DNA of 64,000 nucleotides from Albidovulum aestuarii. Lineage in GTDB: Bacteria; Pseudomonadota; Alphaproteobacteria; Rhodobacterales; Rhodobacteraceae. How positions within the stretch are numbered: the first letter of the stretch is position 1; every line of letters starts with the position of its first letter. Location: assembly GCF_029961185.1 (NCBI RefSeq), contig NZ_JASBQQ010000002.1, positions 248,001 through 312,000 of the forward strand, read 5' to 3'. The notes beneath the pieces are model-generated. The model had not been told where the DNA came from. It did no database searches and was given only the letters and a program-made list of their open reading frames with translations. Made by a program: the position numbers and the translations under genes. Below, piece by piece: positions 17,756-26,553 of the stretch.

Positions 17756-20700
17756 TGCTGCTGTTTCGGCGGGTTGGCGCGGAAGATGTTGCGGAACATG
17801 CCCGGCGTCAGGATTGAAAGCGGATTGACGCTGACCTTCGGCGCGTCGGCCGCTCCATACAGGCGATAGTTGAACCCAAACAACCCCTCGCCCTCGCGCG
17901 AGACGGCCTGTCCGATCTGATTGATCAGATAGACCGGTGAGATTGTGCCCTGCAGGTCGATCCGGCCGGCGCCGGTGTCATATAGACCCTCGGCCGAGAT
18001 GCCGAGAGACGGGCCGGTCGCGGTTCCCTTGCGGATCTGGACGATGCCGGGGGTCAGCCGGAAATCCCCGGTCACGCGGGAAAAGAGAATCCCCGGTCCG
18101 TTGAGCTGGCTGAGAAGCCCCACCACCGACACCGCGTCGAGAAGCGAGGCGAGAGCGGGCGCATCGACAACCCGGAGGTCGCTGATCTGGAGCTGACCAT
18201 CATAGGTGCCCGGCGGCCCGACCGGGGTCAGCGTCATATCGAGCGCCCCGCCGACACCGCGGGTAAAGATACCTGCTGCGCGCATCGTCGCGCCCGCATC
18301 TGCGGCACGCAGCCGAACGGCACTGCGCCCGCCGGATGGCGTCACGCGTCCGGTCACCGGGGCGGTACCGTTCACAGTGCCAATGAAGTCGCCGGTCAAC
18401 CCGCCCTGAGTGGAGAAGTCGCCGCGGAACCCGGTGAGCGAAATGCCCTCGGACACCTGAAGCCGGTCGAGCGCCACCGAAAGCGGCGCGCCCTGCCCAC
18501 CGCCGCTGCCGAATGACGCGCGCCGCAGATCGACGCTGCCACCTTCGACGATGACCGCCACCGGCAGTCCCTGCCCCCGGCCACGCAGGGTGGCCGTACC
18601 GCTGAACCAGTCGCCGATCCGCACCGATTTCAGGCGTACCGCTTCCAGCGCACCGTTGGATGTCAGCACGACCTTGCCCGAGGCCACCAGCCCCGGCGCT
18701 TCGATCTCGACAAGGTCGATCTCTGCCGGCTGGCCGAGCCGACCGGCGACCGACAACCGGCCCGTCCCGCCCGCTCCCTTGCCCCAGCCTACCTCGGGGA
18801 TGCTGAGGTTCAGACCCTTTAGGTCAGAGCCAAGCCGGAACTCGACCGGCTTGCCGCGTTCGAACCGCAGGACGATCTGCCCCTGCCCCGTGCCCCGGAC
18901 AGCCCCCGGAGGCAGGCCGATTGAAAAAGCCTCAAGAAAACGCGGCGACAGTTCCACGATGCCTTCCAACTCACTCTTGCCGCGATGTTCGGGCGAAAAG
19001 GTCTGGCGCCACGCGGCATCGACCGGCACACCGGAAAAGATGGCGGGACCGGAGATTTCCAGCCCGTCGCGCGTCGCGGTGACATCGAGCGCGGCGGCCG
19101 TCAGCAAGCGGTCGGGCGCCAGTGTATCAGAGTGGACATCGAGAAGTTTTCCGGTCACGCGATAGTCGACATCCTCGGGCATGATCTTGGCCGCGAGTCG
19201 CAGGTCCAGCGCGGTTTCCAGCCGGGCGCGGCCCTCGGCCAGATCGACCGGACGGCCTGCCTTGGTCAGGAACTCGAAAGGCGGCTGATCGAGGAGCGAC
19301 AGAGCGGCGGTTATTGAACTATCCGTCTTCAGCGTGAATTTCGCCGGGGCCGGTTTGATCCTCAGATCTGGAATCGCCATGACGCTGCCTGAGACATCGA
19401 TGTCGCCACCTTCGGGCGCGGTCACATGGCCCCGGTCGACAACCAGCGTATAGGAATAGTCGTTGATCGTTGCATATCCCGCCCCGTTCTGAATCGGCGG
19501 CAGTGTCTTGATGATCCTGACCTCGGTGTCGCGGTAATCGTAGCCGAGCGTGAAATGCGGCTCCTGCCCCGGCCTCAGGCGGAAGGCGGACACCACATCG
19601 AAAAGCTGACTTGTCGCGACGTTCTGTTCCAGCCAGGCGCGGGTCAGCGGCACCGCCGCAACGGGCCAAAGCGCCAGAAGCCGGTCGGACGTGATTTCAT
19701 TGACGGTCACGTCCAAGGCCACGTCCCAACCTGCCGGGGCGGCGGCGATGGTTCCCTTCGCGCCGATGCGCTGATCGCCGTCTGTCAACATCAACTGCCC
19801 AAGCTCCAGCCGGAAAGGATCAAGCCGCAATCGGAAATCGAGCGCCCCTCCGGTTAACGTGACCGGATCGGTGAACACCCCTTCGGGATCGGCCTTGAAA
19901 TCCTCAATCCGGACCTGCGAGATGAGCGTCTCGGGCCAAGCGCCCTCAAAATCCTTAAGCCAGGCCTTGGCTCTGGCCCGGACACGCAACGCCGCGCTGT
20001 CGACGTCGAGCTCGGAAAACGTCATAAGCGCCGCTTCGGGATCGTAGCTCATCGCCAGCTTCACACGGTCGAACCGCACCGGTTTGGTATCGGCAGTCGG
20101 CCGCAAAGCACCTTTGCCGATCTCCAGCACCGCCGAAAGCCCGCTATAGCGCCCCTCGGCATCGACACCGGTATCGAAGGCCCCCGAAATCGGCGCATCA
20201 AGCGCGCCCAGGAACGACAGGGCGGGCGACTGGACGGCCAGATCACGCGACGGCACATCGCTGAGCCGGACCGACAAGGCCGCCTCGGGCGTGCCCTTGA
20301 CCGAACGGAACGTGACCTCGGCCCGCGCGGGCGGCTTGCCGGTGTCGGCAAGCGCGGTGCCAAGGCCAATCTCGACCGCGTCGGCACTGTTGGTCAGGGC
20401 CAGCCAGCCACCAGAGGCCCGCCAGACACGGCCGGTGCGCAGATCATCGAGCTGCATCGACAACCGGTCAACCTCGATCCTCTCGACATCGCGCAGAAGC
20501 GGAAGCTCGAACGCGGCATCGACCACTTTCAGCAGTTCGGCCGGCTTGACAGCCTCCGCGGGCGCCGCTGCACCGGGACCAAGAGCAAGGTCCAGCCGCC
20601 CGTCCTCCAACCGGCGCAGGGCAATGCGGCCATCGCTGATATGCAGCGACCGGAGTTCGATCTTGCCGTCAAGCATTGGCCTAGCGTTCAGCGTGGTTCT

Positions 20701-21030
20701 CAGATCCGGCAGCAGGGCGATGCGGGTGCCGGTCTTGGAAAACAACTCCACCCGCCGCAACCAGACATGCGGGATCAGATTTTCGTCGACCATGAGGTCA
20801 AGCCCGCCCAGCTTGGCCGATGCCTCCCCGGCCAGAACCGTGTTCGCGCGTGTCTCAACCTGTGCGACCAGCCAGCCCGGCGCGGCAACAACACGCCCGG
20901 TCATGGAAAGCGCGACAAGCGTAATAGCAACCAGTGACAACGTCAGGCCAAGCAAGGCCCATAGCCAGCGGCGGCGCCGAAAGGGTCCGGGATCGGGCGA
21001 TTCTCCCGCCTGTGCCTCTGTCTGGTCCAT
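17752..21030 (-). CDS. AsmA-like/DUF3971 envelope protein
   Basis: A 1092-residue protein from the ATG at 21030. One N-terminal transmembrane helix (about 22-44, [20 protein letters not shown]) is followed by a very long repetitive beta-rich region with many short glycine-terminated strands and an AsmA-like C-terminal domain ([20 protein letters not shown]). This is the architecture of YhdP/AsmA-family proteins thought to bridge inner and outer membranes and help phospholipid transport. The upstream 28 codons in frame look non-coding. It forms an overlapping pair with queA. Divergent from the peroxiredoxin. Confidence 0.82.
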   Translation of the reverse strand: MDQTEAQAGESPDPGPFRRRRWLWALLGLTLSLVAITLVALSMTGRVVAAPGWLVAQVETRANTVLAGEASAKLGGLDLMVDENLIPHVWLRRVELFSKTGTRIALLPDLRTTLNARPMLDGKIELRSLHISDGRIALRRLEDGRLDLALGPGAAAPAEAVKPAELLKVVDAAFELPLLRDVERIEVDRLSMQLDDLRTGRVWRASGGWLALTNSADAVEIGLGTALADTGKPPARAEVTFRSVKGTPEAALSVRLSDVPSRDLAVQSPALSFLGALDAPISGAFDTGVDAEGRYSGLSAVLEIGKGALRPTADTKPVRFDRVKLAMSYDPEAALMTFSELDVDSAALRVRARAKAWLKDFEGAWPETLISQVRIEDFKADPEGVFTDPVTLTGGALDFRLRLDPFRLELGQLMLTDGDQRIGAKGTIAAAPAGWDVALDVTVNEITSDRLLALWPVAAVPLTRAWLEQNVATSQLFDVVSAFRLRPGQEPHFTLGYDYRDTEVRIIKTLPPIQNGAGYATINDYSYTLVVDRGHVTAPEGGDIDVSGSVMAIPDLRIKPAPAKFTLKTDSSITAALSLLDQPPFEFLTKAGRPVDLAEGRARLETALDLRLAAKIMPEDVDYRVTGKLLDVHSDTLAPDRLLTAAALDVTATRDGLEISGPAIFSGVPVDAAWRQTFSPEHRGKSELEGIVELSPRFLEAFSIGLPPGAVRGTGQGQIVLRFERGKPVEFRLGSDLKGLNLSIPEVGWGKGAGGTGRLSVAGRLGQPAEIDLVEIEAPGLVASGKVVLTSNGALEAVRLKSVRIGDWFSGTATLRGRGQGLPVAVIVEGGSVDLRRASFGSGGGQGAPLSVALDRLQVSEGISLTGFRGDFSTQGGLTGDFIGTVNGTAPVTGRVTPSGGRSAVRLRAADAGATMRAAGIFTRGVGGALDMTLTPVGPPGTYDGQLQISDLRVVDAPALASLLDAVSVVGLLSQLNGPGILFSRVTGDFRLTPGIVQIRKGTATGPSLGISAEGLYDTGAGRIDLQGTISPVYLINQIGQAVSREGEGLFGFNYRLYGAADAPKVSVNPLSILTPGMFRNIFRANPPKQQQ

Positions 21031-21146
21031 ACCGCTGCCAACGCCCCAACAAGCCGTGCCATTGCAGCCCGGCCAAAGCTTCCCTTTATCTTTGCGGAAA
21101 CGGAAGTAAAACACAAAGCCGAACCACTCGGCAAAGGACGGCGCAC

Positions 21147-21608
21147 ATGCTTAAACCCGGCGATAAGGCCCCCGATTTCACCCTGCCCGGCAATGGCGAT
21201 GCGACGGTATCGCTAGCCGCCTTCGCACCGAAGAAGGTTGCGCTGTATTTCTACCCCAAGGACGATACGCCGGGCTGCACGACCGAAGCGCTGGATTTCA
21301 CCCGGCTGATGGACGAGTTTGATGCTGCCGGGACGGTCGTTGTGGGCATCTCGAAGGACAGCGCCAAGAAACACGACAAGTTCTGTGCCAAGCATGGGCT
21401 GGGTGTCATCCTGGCGTCCGACGAAAACAGCGACACCTGCGAACGCTATGGCGTGTGGGTGGAAAAGAACATGTATGGCCGAACCTATATGGGGATTGAA
21501 CGGGCAACTTTCCTGATCGACGGCACCGGCCACATCGCCCGCATCTGGCCAAAGGTGAAGGTGAATGGCCATGCGGCCGAGGTGCTGGACGCGGCGCGCG
21601 CACTGTGA
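21147..21608 (+). CDS. bcp: Thioredoxin-dependent peroxiredoxin (Bcp/PrxQ), apparently 1-Cys
   Basis: 153 residues with LKPGDKAPDFTLPG at the start and the peroxidatic site DDTPGCTTEALDF (Cys44). Classical Bcp has a resolving Cys five residues later; here position 49 is Leu. Two other Cys occur (KFCAKHG and DTCERYG), so a different resolving partner or a 1-Cys mechanism is likely. It reduces peroxides at the expense of thiols. Its stop overlaps the GTG start of the next gene. Confidence 0.92.
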   Translation: MLKPGDKAPDFTLPGNGDATVSLAAFAPKKVALYFYPKDDTPGCTTEALDFTRLMDEFDAAGTVVVGISKDSAKKHDKFCAKHGLGVILASDENSDTCERYGVWVEKNMYGRTYMGIERATFLIDGTGHIARIWPKVKVNGHAAEVLDAARAL

Positions 21609-22447
21609 GTCTGACGCTGGCAGACATGGCGGTGGAGGTTCTGACCACCGCCGACGGGAGGGCAAAGACCGCGCTCAGCCACGCCCATGCCGCGCGCTGG
21701 CGAGAGGCCCGCGCGGCGGGCAACCCCTTGCCGATCGGCCGGGCCAATCCCCCGATGCAGCCGTCCCGGCCAGAGCGGCCTGAACTTCTGCCACCGCGCG
21801 ACGTGCCCCGCCGCCGCACCGGCTCGCCGCAGGGGCGCATGGCACTTTTGCACGCACTGGCCCATATCGAGCTGAATGCGGTGGACCTGCACTGGGACAT
21901 CATCGCGCGTTTCACCGATACCGAAATGCCCTTGGGATTCTACGACGACTGGGTGAAGTCTGCCGACGAAGAATCCAAACATTTCAATCTTCTCTGCGAC
22001 TGTCTTGAAGCGATGGGCAGCCATTACGGCGCCCTGCCTGCCCATGCCTTCATGTGGCGCGCCGCCGAAGACACCGCCGATGACCTTCTCGGTCGTCTCG
22101 CTGTTGTGCCAATGGTGCTGGAGGCGCGCGGGCTGGATGTGACGCCCGGTATGATCGAAATCTTCACCAAGGCCGACGAAGCGGCAGCAACCGACGCACT
22201 GAAGGTGATCTATACCGAAGAGGTCGGCCATGTCGCCTATGGCGTGAAATGGTTCAACTGGTTGTGCGGCCGCGACGGGTTTGACCCCAAGGAGGTCTTC
22301 CACGCGCTTATCCGCAAGTATTTCCGTGGCGCCCTGAAACCGCCCTTCAACGAGGAAAAGCGCGCCGAAGCGGGGCTGCCGCCGGATTTCTACTGGCCGC
22401 TGGCCGAAGAGGTGGCCGAGGCGCCGGGCACGGCTGCGTTCCGGTAA
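21605..22447 (+). CDS. DUF455 ferritin-like protein
   Basis: 280 residues starting at GTG within GTGA, overlapping the bcp stop. The helical core has ferritin-like iron-ligand patterns: HALAHIELNAVDLHWD (about 80-95), DEESKHFNLL and TEEVGHVAYG. The family is widespread in proteobacteria and predicted to bind a di-metal centre, but its reaction is unknown. The overlap with a peroxiredoxin suggests a link to oxidative stress or metal handling, by context only. Confidence 0.87.
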   Translation: MSLTLADMAVEVLTTADGRAKTALSHAHAARWREARAAGNPLPIGRANPPMQPSRPERPELLPPRDVPRRRTGSPQGRMALLHALAHIELNAVDLHWDIIARFTDTEMPLGFYDDWVKSADEESKHFNLLCDCLEAMGSHYGALPAHAFMWRAAEDTADDLLGRLAVVPMVLEARGLDVTPGMIEIFTKADEAAATDALKVIYTEEVGHVAYGVKWFNWLCGRDGFDPKEVFHALIRKYFRGALKPPFNEEKRAEAGLPPDFYWPLAEEVAEAPGTAAFR

Positions 22448-22576
22448 CCGCATGGTCGTCGGCGAAAATTTGCCGAAACCGGCGGGTTCCAGCCTGCCCC
22501 GCGCCGGATTTGGTCAAAAATGTTGCGGCGACATCACGGGGTTGTTAAGCCCTTGCGCCAAGGGGATGCCGTGGGG

Positions 22577-23938
22577 ATGGCGTCACGTCTTTCAAAACTA
22601 AAAAACGCAACGGGGAACAGTTTGCCAGCACGCCTGATGCACCGTTTTCACGCCGCCTTGGAGCGCCGCCTGCCGGAACAGCGCCTGTTCCTGCGCTCCG
22701 ATACCGAAACCCGCTTCGTCCGCCTGAAGCCGACCACGCAGGCCATAGCCCTCGGCGGCTCGGCCGTGGTTCTGGCCTGGACCATCGTCGCCACGGCGAT
22801 CCTGATGATGGACTCGATCGGCTCGGGCAGCGCCCGCGAACAGTCCCGGCGGGAAATGGCAACCTACGAGGCCCGGCTGGACGCGCTGTCGCAGGAACGC
22901 GACCGCCGCGCCGAGGAAGCGCTTGCGGCGCAGGAACGTTTCGCCATCGCGCTGGAACAGGTGTCGTCCATGCAGTCTGCTCTCCTTGCCTCGGAAGAGC
23001 GCCGCAAGGAATTGGAAACCGGTATCGGCGTTATCCAGACGACGCTGCGCCGCACGATGACCGAACGTGACGACGCTCGGACGCAAGTGGCCGAGTTGAA
23101 CGCTGACCTTTCGGAAGGCCCGCGGTTGGCCCAGACCGGTGCGGCCCCGGCGGATACGACCGAAACACTGGAGTTTGTAACCGCCGCCCTCGCCCGCACC
23201 GCATCGGAGCGTGATGATATGTCGAGGGCCGCCGTCGTGGCCCGCGATCAGGCCGACGAGATCGCCTATGAGATGAAGCTGCTCGAGGAGCGGCACGACG
23301 ACATCTTCACCAGCCTCGAAGAGGCCGTGACGATCTCGATGGAGCCGCTGGACAAAATGTTCGCCTCTGCCGGGCTCGACCCCGATGACCTGATCAAGCA
23401 GGTGCAGCGCGGTTATTCCGGCCAAGGCGGCCCGCTTGGCCCGCTTGCGCCGTCGATCGGCGGCAAAGCCGATCCCAATGCCGAACGCGCCTCGAAAATC
23501 CTCGATGGTCTCGACCGGATGAACCTCTATCGGATGGCCGTGGAAAAGGCGCCCTTCGCGATGCCGCTCAAGACCTCGTTCCGCTACACGTCGGGCTTCG
23601 GACGTCGCTGGGGCAGAATGCACGAAGGCACCGATTTCGCCGGCGCGCACGGCTCGCCCATCTACGCAACGGCCGACGGCACGGTCATCCATGCCGGCTG
23701 GGAATCGGGTTATGGCAACCTTGTGAAGATCCGCCACGACTTCGGCATCGAAACCCGCTATGGCCATATGTCGAAAGTCCGCGTCGAGGTTGGTCAAAAG
23801 GTCTCGCGCGGGGACCGGATCGGTGATATGGGAAACACCGGCCGCTCAACCGGAACGCATCTGCACTACGAGGTGCGCGTCAACGGAGCGGCTCAGAATC
23901 CGATGACGTATATCAAGGCGGCCAACAATGTTTTCTAA
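22577..23938 (+). CDS. M23 (LytM-type) peptidoglycan endopeptidase, membrane anchored
   Basis: 453 residues from the ATG at 22577; ATGs at 22520 and 22637 are also possible. There is an N-terminal transmembrane helix (GGSAVVLAWTIVATAILMM), then a long charged coiled coil of Glu/Arg/Ala heptads, then the LytM domain with zinc-site motifs RMHEGTDFAG and THLHYEVRVNG plus GNTGRSTG. It is expected to cut peptide crosslinks or activate amidases in the periplasm. Its last 11 bases overlap the bactofilin gene, a pairing seen in bacteria where bactofilin positions M23 enzymes for cell shape. Confidence 0.9.
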   Translation: MASRLSKLKNATGNSLPARLMHRFHAALERRLPEQRLFLRSDTETRFVRLKPTTQAIALGGSAVVLAWTIVATAILMMDSIGSGSAREQSRREMATYEARLDALSQERDRRAEEALAAQERFAIALEQVSSMQSALLASEERRKELETGIGVIQTTLRRTMTERDDARTQVAELNADLSEGPRLAQTGAAPADTTETLEFVTAALARTASERDDMSRAAVVARDQADEIAYEMKLLEERHDDIFTSLEEAVTISMEPLDKMFASAGLDPDDLIKQVQRGYSGQGGPLGPLAPSIGGKADPNAERASKILDGLDRMNLYRMAVEKAPFAMPLKTSFRYTSGFGRRWGRMHEGTDFAGAHGSPIYATADGTVIHAGWESGYGNLVKIRHDFGIETRYGHMSKVRVEVGQKVSRGDRIGDMGNTGRSTGTHLHYEVRVNGAAQNPMTYIKAANNVF

Positions 23939-24419
23939 AAGCAGGATCAACGAGCCCGGCCCGAAAGCGGGCGCAGAGACCGAACAACCCAAGGCCTCCG
24001 AGCCCGTGTCGAAGCCTGCCTTCGACTATGCGTCCAGCACGCCCAAGCCGAAGCCCCCGGCATCGGTGCTGTCGTCCGACCTGACGATCACCGGCAACCT
24101 CAAGACCAGCGGCGATATCCAGGTCGAGGGTACGGTCGAGGGCGATATCCGCGCCCATCTGCTGACCATCGGCGAAACCGCCACAATCAAGGGCGAAATC
24201 GTCGCTGACGACGTCGTCGTCAACGGCCGTGTCATCGGTCGCGTGCGCGGCCTGAAGGTGCGCCTGACATCGACCGCGCGCGTCGAAGGCGACATCATCC
24301 ACAAGACCATCGCCATCGAATCCGGAGCTCATTTCGAAGGTTCGGTGCAGCGTCAGGAAGACCCGCTGTCGCTCGGCAACCCGGTGACGCCGAAAGCCGC
24401 GCCGGCCCCGGTCAAGTAG
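23928..24419 (+). CDS. Bactofilin (polymer-forming cytoskeletal protein)
   Basis: 163 residues. A disordered Pro/Lys-rich N-terminus (1-45) precedes the beta-helical bactofilin core (SVLSSDLTITGNLKTSGDIQ, then VEGTVEGDIRAHLLTIGETA) and a short Pro/Ala tail. Bactofilins polymerise without nucleotide and recruit cell-wall enzymes. It overlaps the M23 peptidase by 11 bp, so the two are cotranslated. A terminator follows at 24446. Confidence 0.93.
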   Translation: MFSKSRINEPGPKAGAETEQPKASEPVSKPAFDYASSTPKPKPPASVLSSDLTITGNLKTSGDIQVEGTVEGDIRAHLLTIGETATIKGEIVADDVVVNGRVIGRVRGLKVRLTSTARVEGDIIHKTIAIESGAHFEGSVQRQEDPLSLGNPVTPKAAPAPVK

Positions 24420-24445
24420 GCCATACCAACCAGCGGAAGCTGTTT

Positions 24446-24467
24446 AAGGGCGCCTTGGGGCGCCCTT
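24446..24467 (+). terminator. Terminator after the bactofilin gene
   Basis: AAGGGCGCC pairs with GGCGCCCTT around TTGG, followed by TGCTTTTGG. It lies 27 bp after the bactofilin stop and just before the convergent DUF2189 gene end. Confidence 0.75.
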
Positions 24468-24498
24468 TGCTTTTGGCTTCGTTCGAGAGCAGTGCCAA

Positions 24499-25275
24499 TC
24501 AGGGTTGCATCACCCGCCGGTACATATGCCAGGTCGCATGCCCGAGGATGGGAAGTGCCACGAAAAGCCCAAGAAACATTGGCACCATACCGACGAAGAG
24601 GATCAGCGTAATGACCGCACCCCATGCGGCCATCGCGATCGGATTGGCCAGAACCGCCTTAGTCGAATGGATCATCGCGGTCACGAAATCCACCTCGCGG
24701 TCCAGCAGCAGCGGCAGACCGGCCACTGTGATAGCAAAGAGAACCCCGGCAAAACCCGCCCCCACCGCGCCACCGACGAGCAGCATCAAGGGGCCATTCC
24801 CGGTGAAGAAGAGCGTGACGATATCGGTGCCCGAGGTGAAGGCCCGGAGGCCCATGAAGAGCGCGAAGAGCGCATGCGCCACGAAGACCCAGAAGAGAAA
24901 GATCACGATAATGACGGCTGCCATCGCCGGGATCTGACGGTCCTTCTGGGCAAAAACCACGCCGAGAATTTCACCCCATGGCCGGGTATCGCCTGCCTCG
25001 ATCCGGCGGCTGACCTCATAGAGCCCGACGGCGGCAAAAGGCGCAAGCAGCGGGAAACCGACAGCCACTGGGGCCAGCCACCATTCCTGCCCCGCCACGC
25101 CGTAGATCCGCCACAGGATAAGCCCGCCCGCGACATAGACGGCGCTGAAGAAAAGGCCAAAGAGCGGTGCTTTCAGAAAATCAGCGAACCCCAAACGGAG
25201 CACAGCCTTGATGTCCGATACTTCGATACTGCGAATCTCGGGCAGCGGATCGGGTCCCCGGTCCGTTTCGTTCAT
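24499..25275 (-). CDS. DUF2189 integral membrane protein
   Basis: 258 residues from the ATG at 25275, which has a strong GGGAGGAGA ribosome site. About six hydrophobic segments follow a soluble N-terminus (PEIRSIEVSDIKAVLRLGFA), the DUF2189 pattern. The conserved FADFLKAPLFGLFF region is present. The family has no known biochemical function. It lies 63 bp downstream of prfB on the same strand. Confidence 0.86.
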   Translation of the reverse strand: MNETDRGPDPLPEIRSIEVSDIKAVLRLGFADFLKAPLFGLFFSAVYVAGGLILWRIYGVAGQEWWLAPVAVGFPLLAPFAAVGLYEVSRRIEAGDTRPWGEILGVVFAQKDRQIPAMAAVIIVIFLFWVFVAHALFALFMGLRAFTSGTDIVTLFFTGNGPLMLLVGGAVGAGFAGVLFAITVAGLPLLLDREVDFVTAMIHSTKAVLANPIAMAAWGAVITLILFVGMVPMFLGLFVALPILGHATWHMYRRVMQP

Positions 25276-25338
25276 CTCTCCTCCCTTTCCCGCGCGCGAG
25301 GAAAGGCTAGGACAGTGCACAGGATTCGGGCAAGGGTG

Positions 25339-26463
25339 TCAGTCGTCTGCCTGCGCCTCGGCGCGGCTTTTCCCGGCGACATCCATCGCCAGCGTCGCGG
25401 CCATGAAGGCGTCGAGGTCGCCATCGAGCACGCCCTGCGTGTCCGAAGTTTCGTGACCGGTGCGCAGATCCTTCACCATCTGGTAGGGCTGCAGCACGTA
25501 GGACCGGATCTGGTTGCCCCATCCGGCTGATCCCTTCGCCTCATGCTGGGCGTTGATCGCGGCGTTCCGCCGGTCAAGCTCCATCTGATAAAGCCTTGAC
25601 TTCAGGGCCTTCATCGCAATGTCGCGGTTCTGATGCTGCGACTTTTCAGACGAGGTCACGACGATGCCGGTCGGAACGTGGGTGATCCGCACCGCCGAGT
25701 CCGTCGTGTTCACGTGCTGGCCACCCGCGCCGGATGACCGGTAAGTGTCAATGCGGATGTCGTTCGGTGCGACCTCGATCTCGATATTATCGTCGACGAC
25801 CGGATAGACCCAGACCGAGGCGAAAGATGTCTCGCGCGTACCCTTGCCGAAGGGCGAGATGCGGACCAGCCGGTGCACGCCGCTTTCGGATTTCAGCCAG
25901 CCATAGGCGTTCTGGCCGGAGATCTTGTAGGCGCAGGATTTGATCCCGGCCTCCGTGCCGGGTTCCTCGGACTGCAATTCGACGGTAAAGCCGCGGCTTT
26001 CGGCCCAGCGGACATACATCCGCTGCAACATCTGCGCCCAGTCGCAGGCCTCGGTCCCGCCGGCACCGGCATTGATTTCAAGGAACGTGTCGTTGCCATC
26101 CGCCTCGCCGTCCAGAAGCGCCTCCAGCTCTTTCGCGGCGGCGAACTCCTTCAGTGCTTTCAGGGAGCCCTCGGCCTCGGCGACGATCTCCTTGTCATCC
26201 TCCATCTCGCCCAGTTCAATCAGGTCGACATTGTCCTTCAGCTCGCGTTCGACCTTCTTATAGGTCTCGATCGCATCCATCAGCATCTGCCGGTCGCGCA
26301 TCAGCTTTTGCGCCCGGGCCGGATCAGACCACAGATCCCCGTCCTCGATCATCGCGTTCATTTCTTCCAGACGATGCGGCGCCGTTTCCCAGTCCAGCCG
26401 CTGGCCCAGAAGCTTGAGCGATTTTCCAATCGCCTCGGCAATGTTTTCCATCTCGGCACGCAT
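25339..26463 (-). CDS. prfB: Peptide chain release factor 2
   Basis: 374 residues from ATG 26463 (MRAEMENIAEAIGK), the usual alphaproteobacterial start. The SPF stop-codon recognition tripeptide is in VRISPFGKG, which marks RF2, and the catalytic GGQ is in SSGAGGQHVN. It releases peptides at UGA and UAA. The frame is continuous, so the autoregulatory +1 frameshift known from Escherichia coli is not present. A longer open frame upstream lacks support. It follows mrcA on the same strand. Confidence 0.96.
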   Translation of the reverse strand: MRAEMENIAEAIGKSLKLLGQRLDWETAPHRLEEMNAMIEDGDLWSDPARAQKLMRDRQMLMDAIETYKKVERELKDNVDLIELGEMEDDKEIVAEAEGSLKALKEFAAAKELEALLDGEADGNDTFLEINAGAGGTEACDWAQMLQRMYVRWAESRGFTVELQSEEPGTEAGIKSCAYKISGQNAYGWLKSESGVHRLVRISPFGKGTRETSFASVWVYPVVDDNIEIEVAPNDIRIDTYRSSGAGGQHVNTTDSAVRITHVPTGIVVTSSEKSQHQNRDIAMKALKSRLYQMELDRRNAAINAQHEAKGSAGWGNQIRSYVLQPYQMVKDLRTGHETSDTQGVLDGDLDAFMAATLAMDVAGKSRAEAQADD

Positions 26464-26553
26464 GGGCCTTGGTCCTTCCAGATCGTTCGGCGCGGTGATA
26501 GCCGAGCCACCCATCCCCGGCAAGAGGACGGGCACCCGGCGCGTTATCAGGTG

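Noticed and set aside
25339-26535. Programmed frameshift in prfB
   Set aside because: The RF2 frame is continuous from the start codon through SPF and GGQ; no internal UGA shift site is needed.
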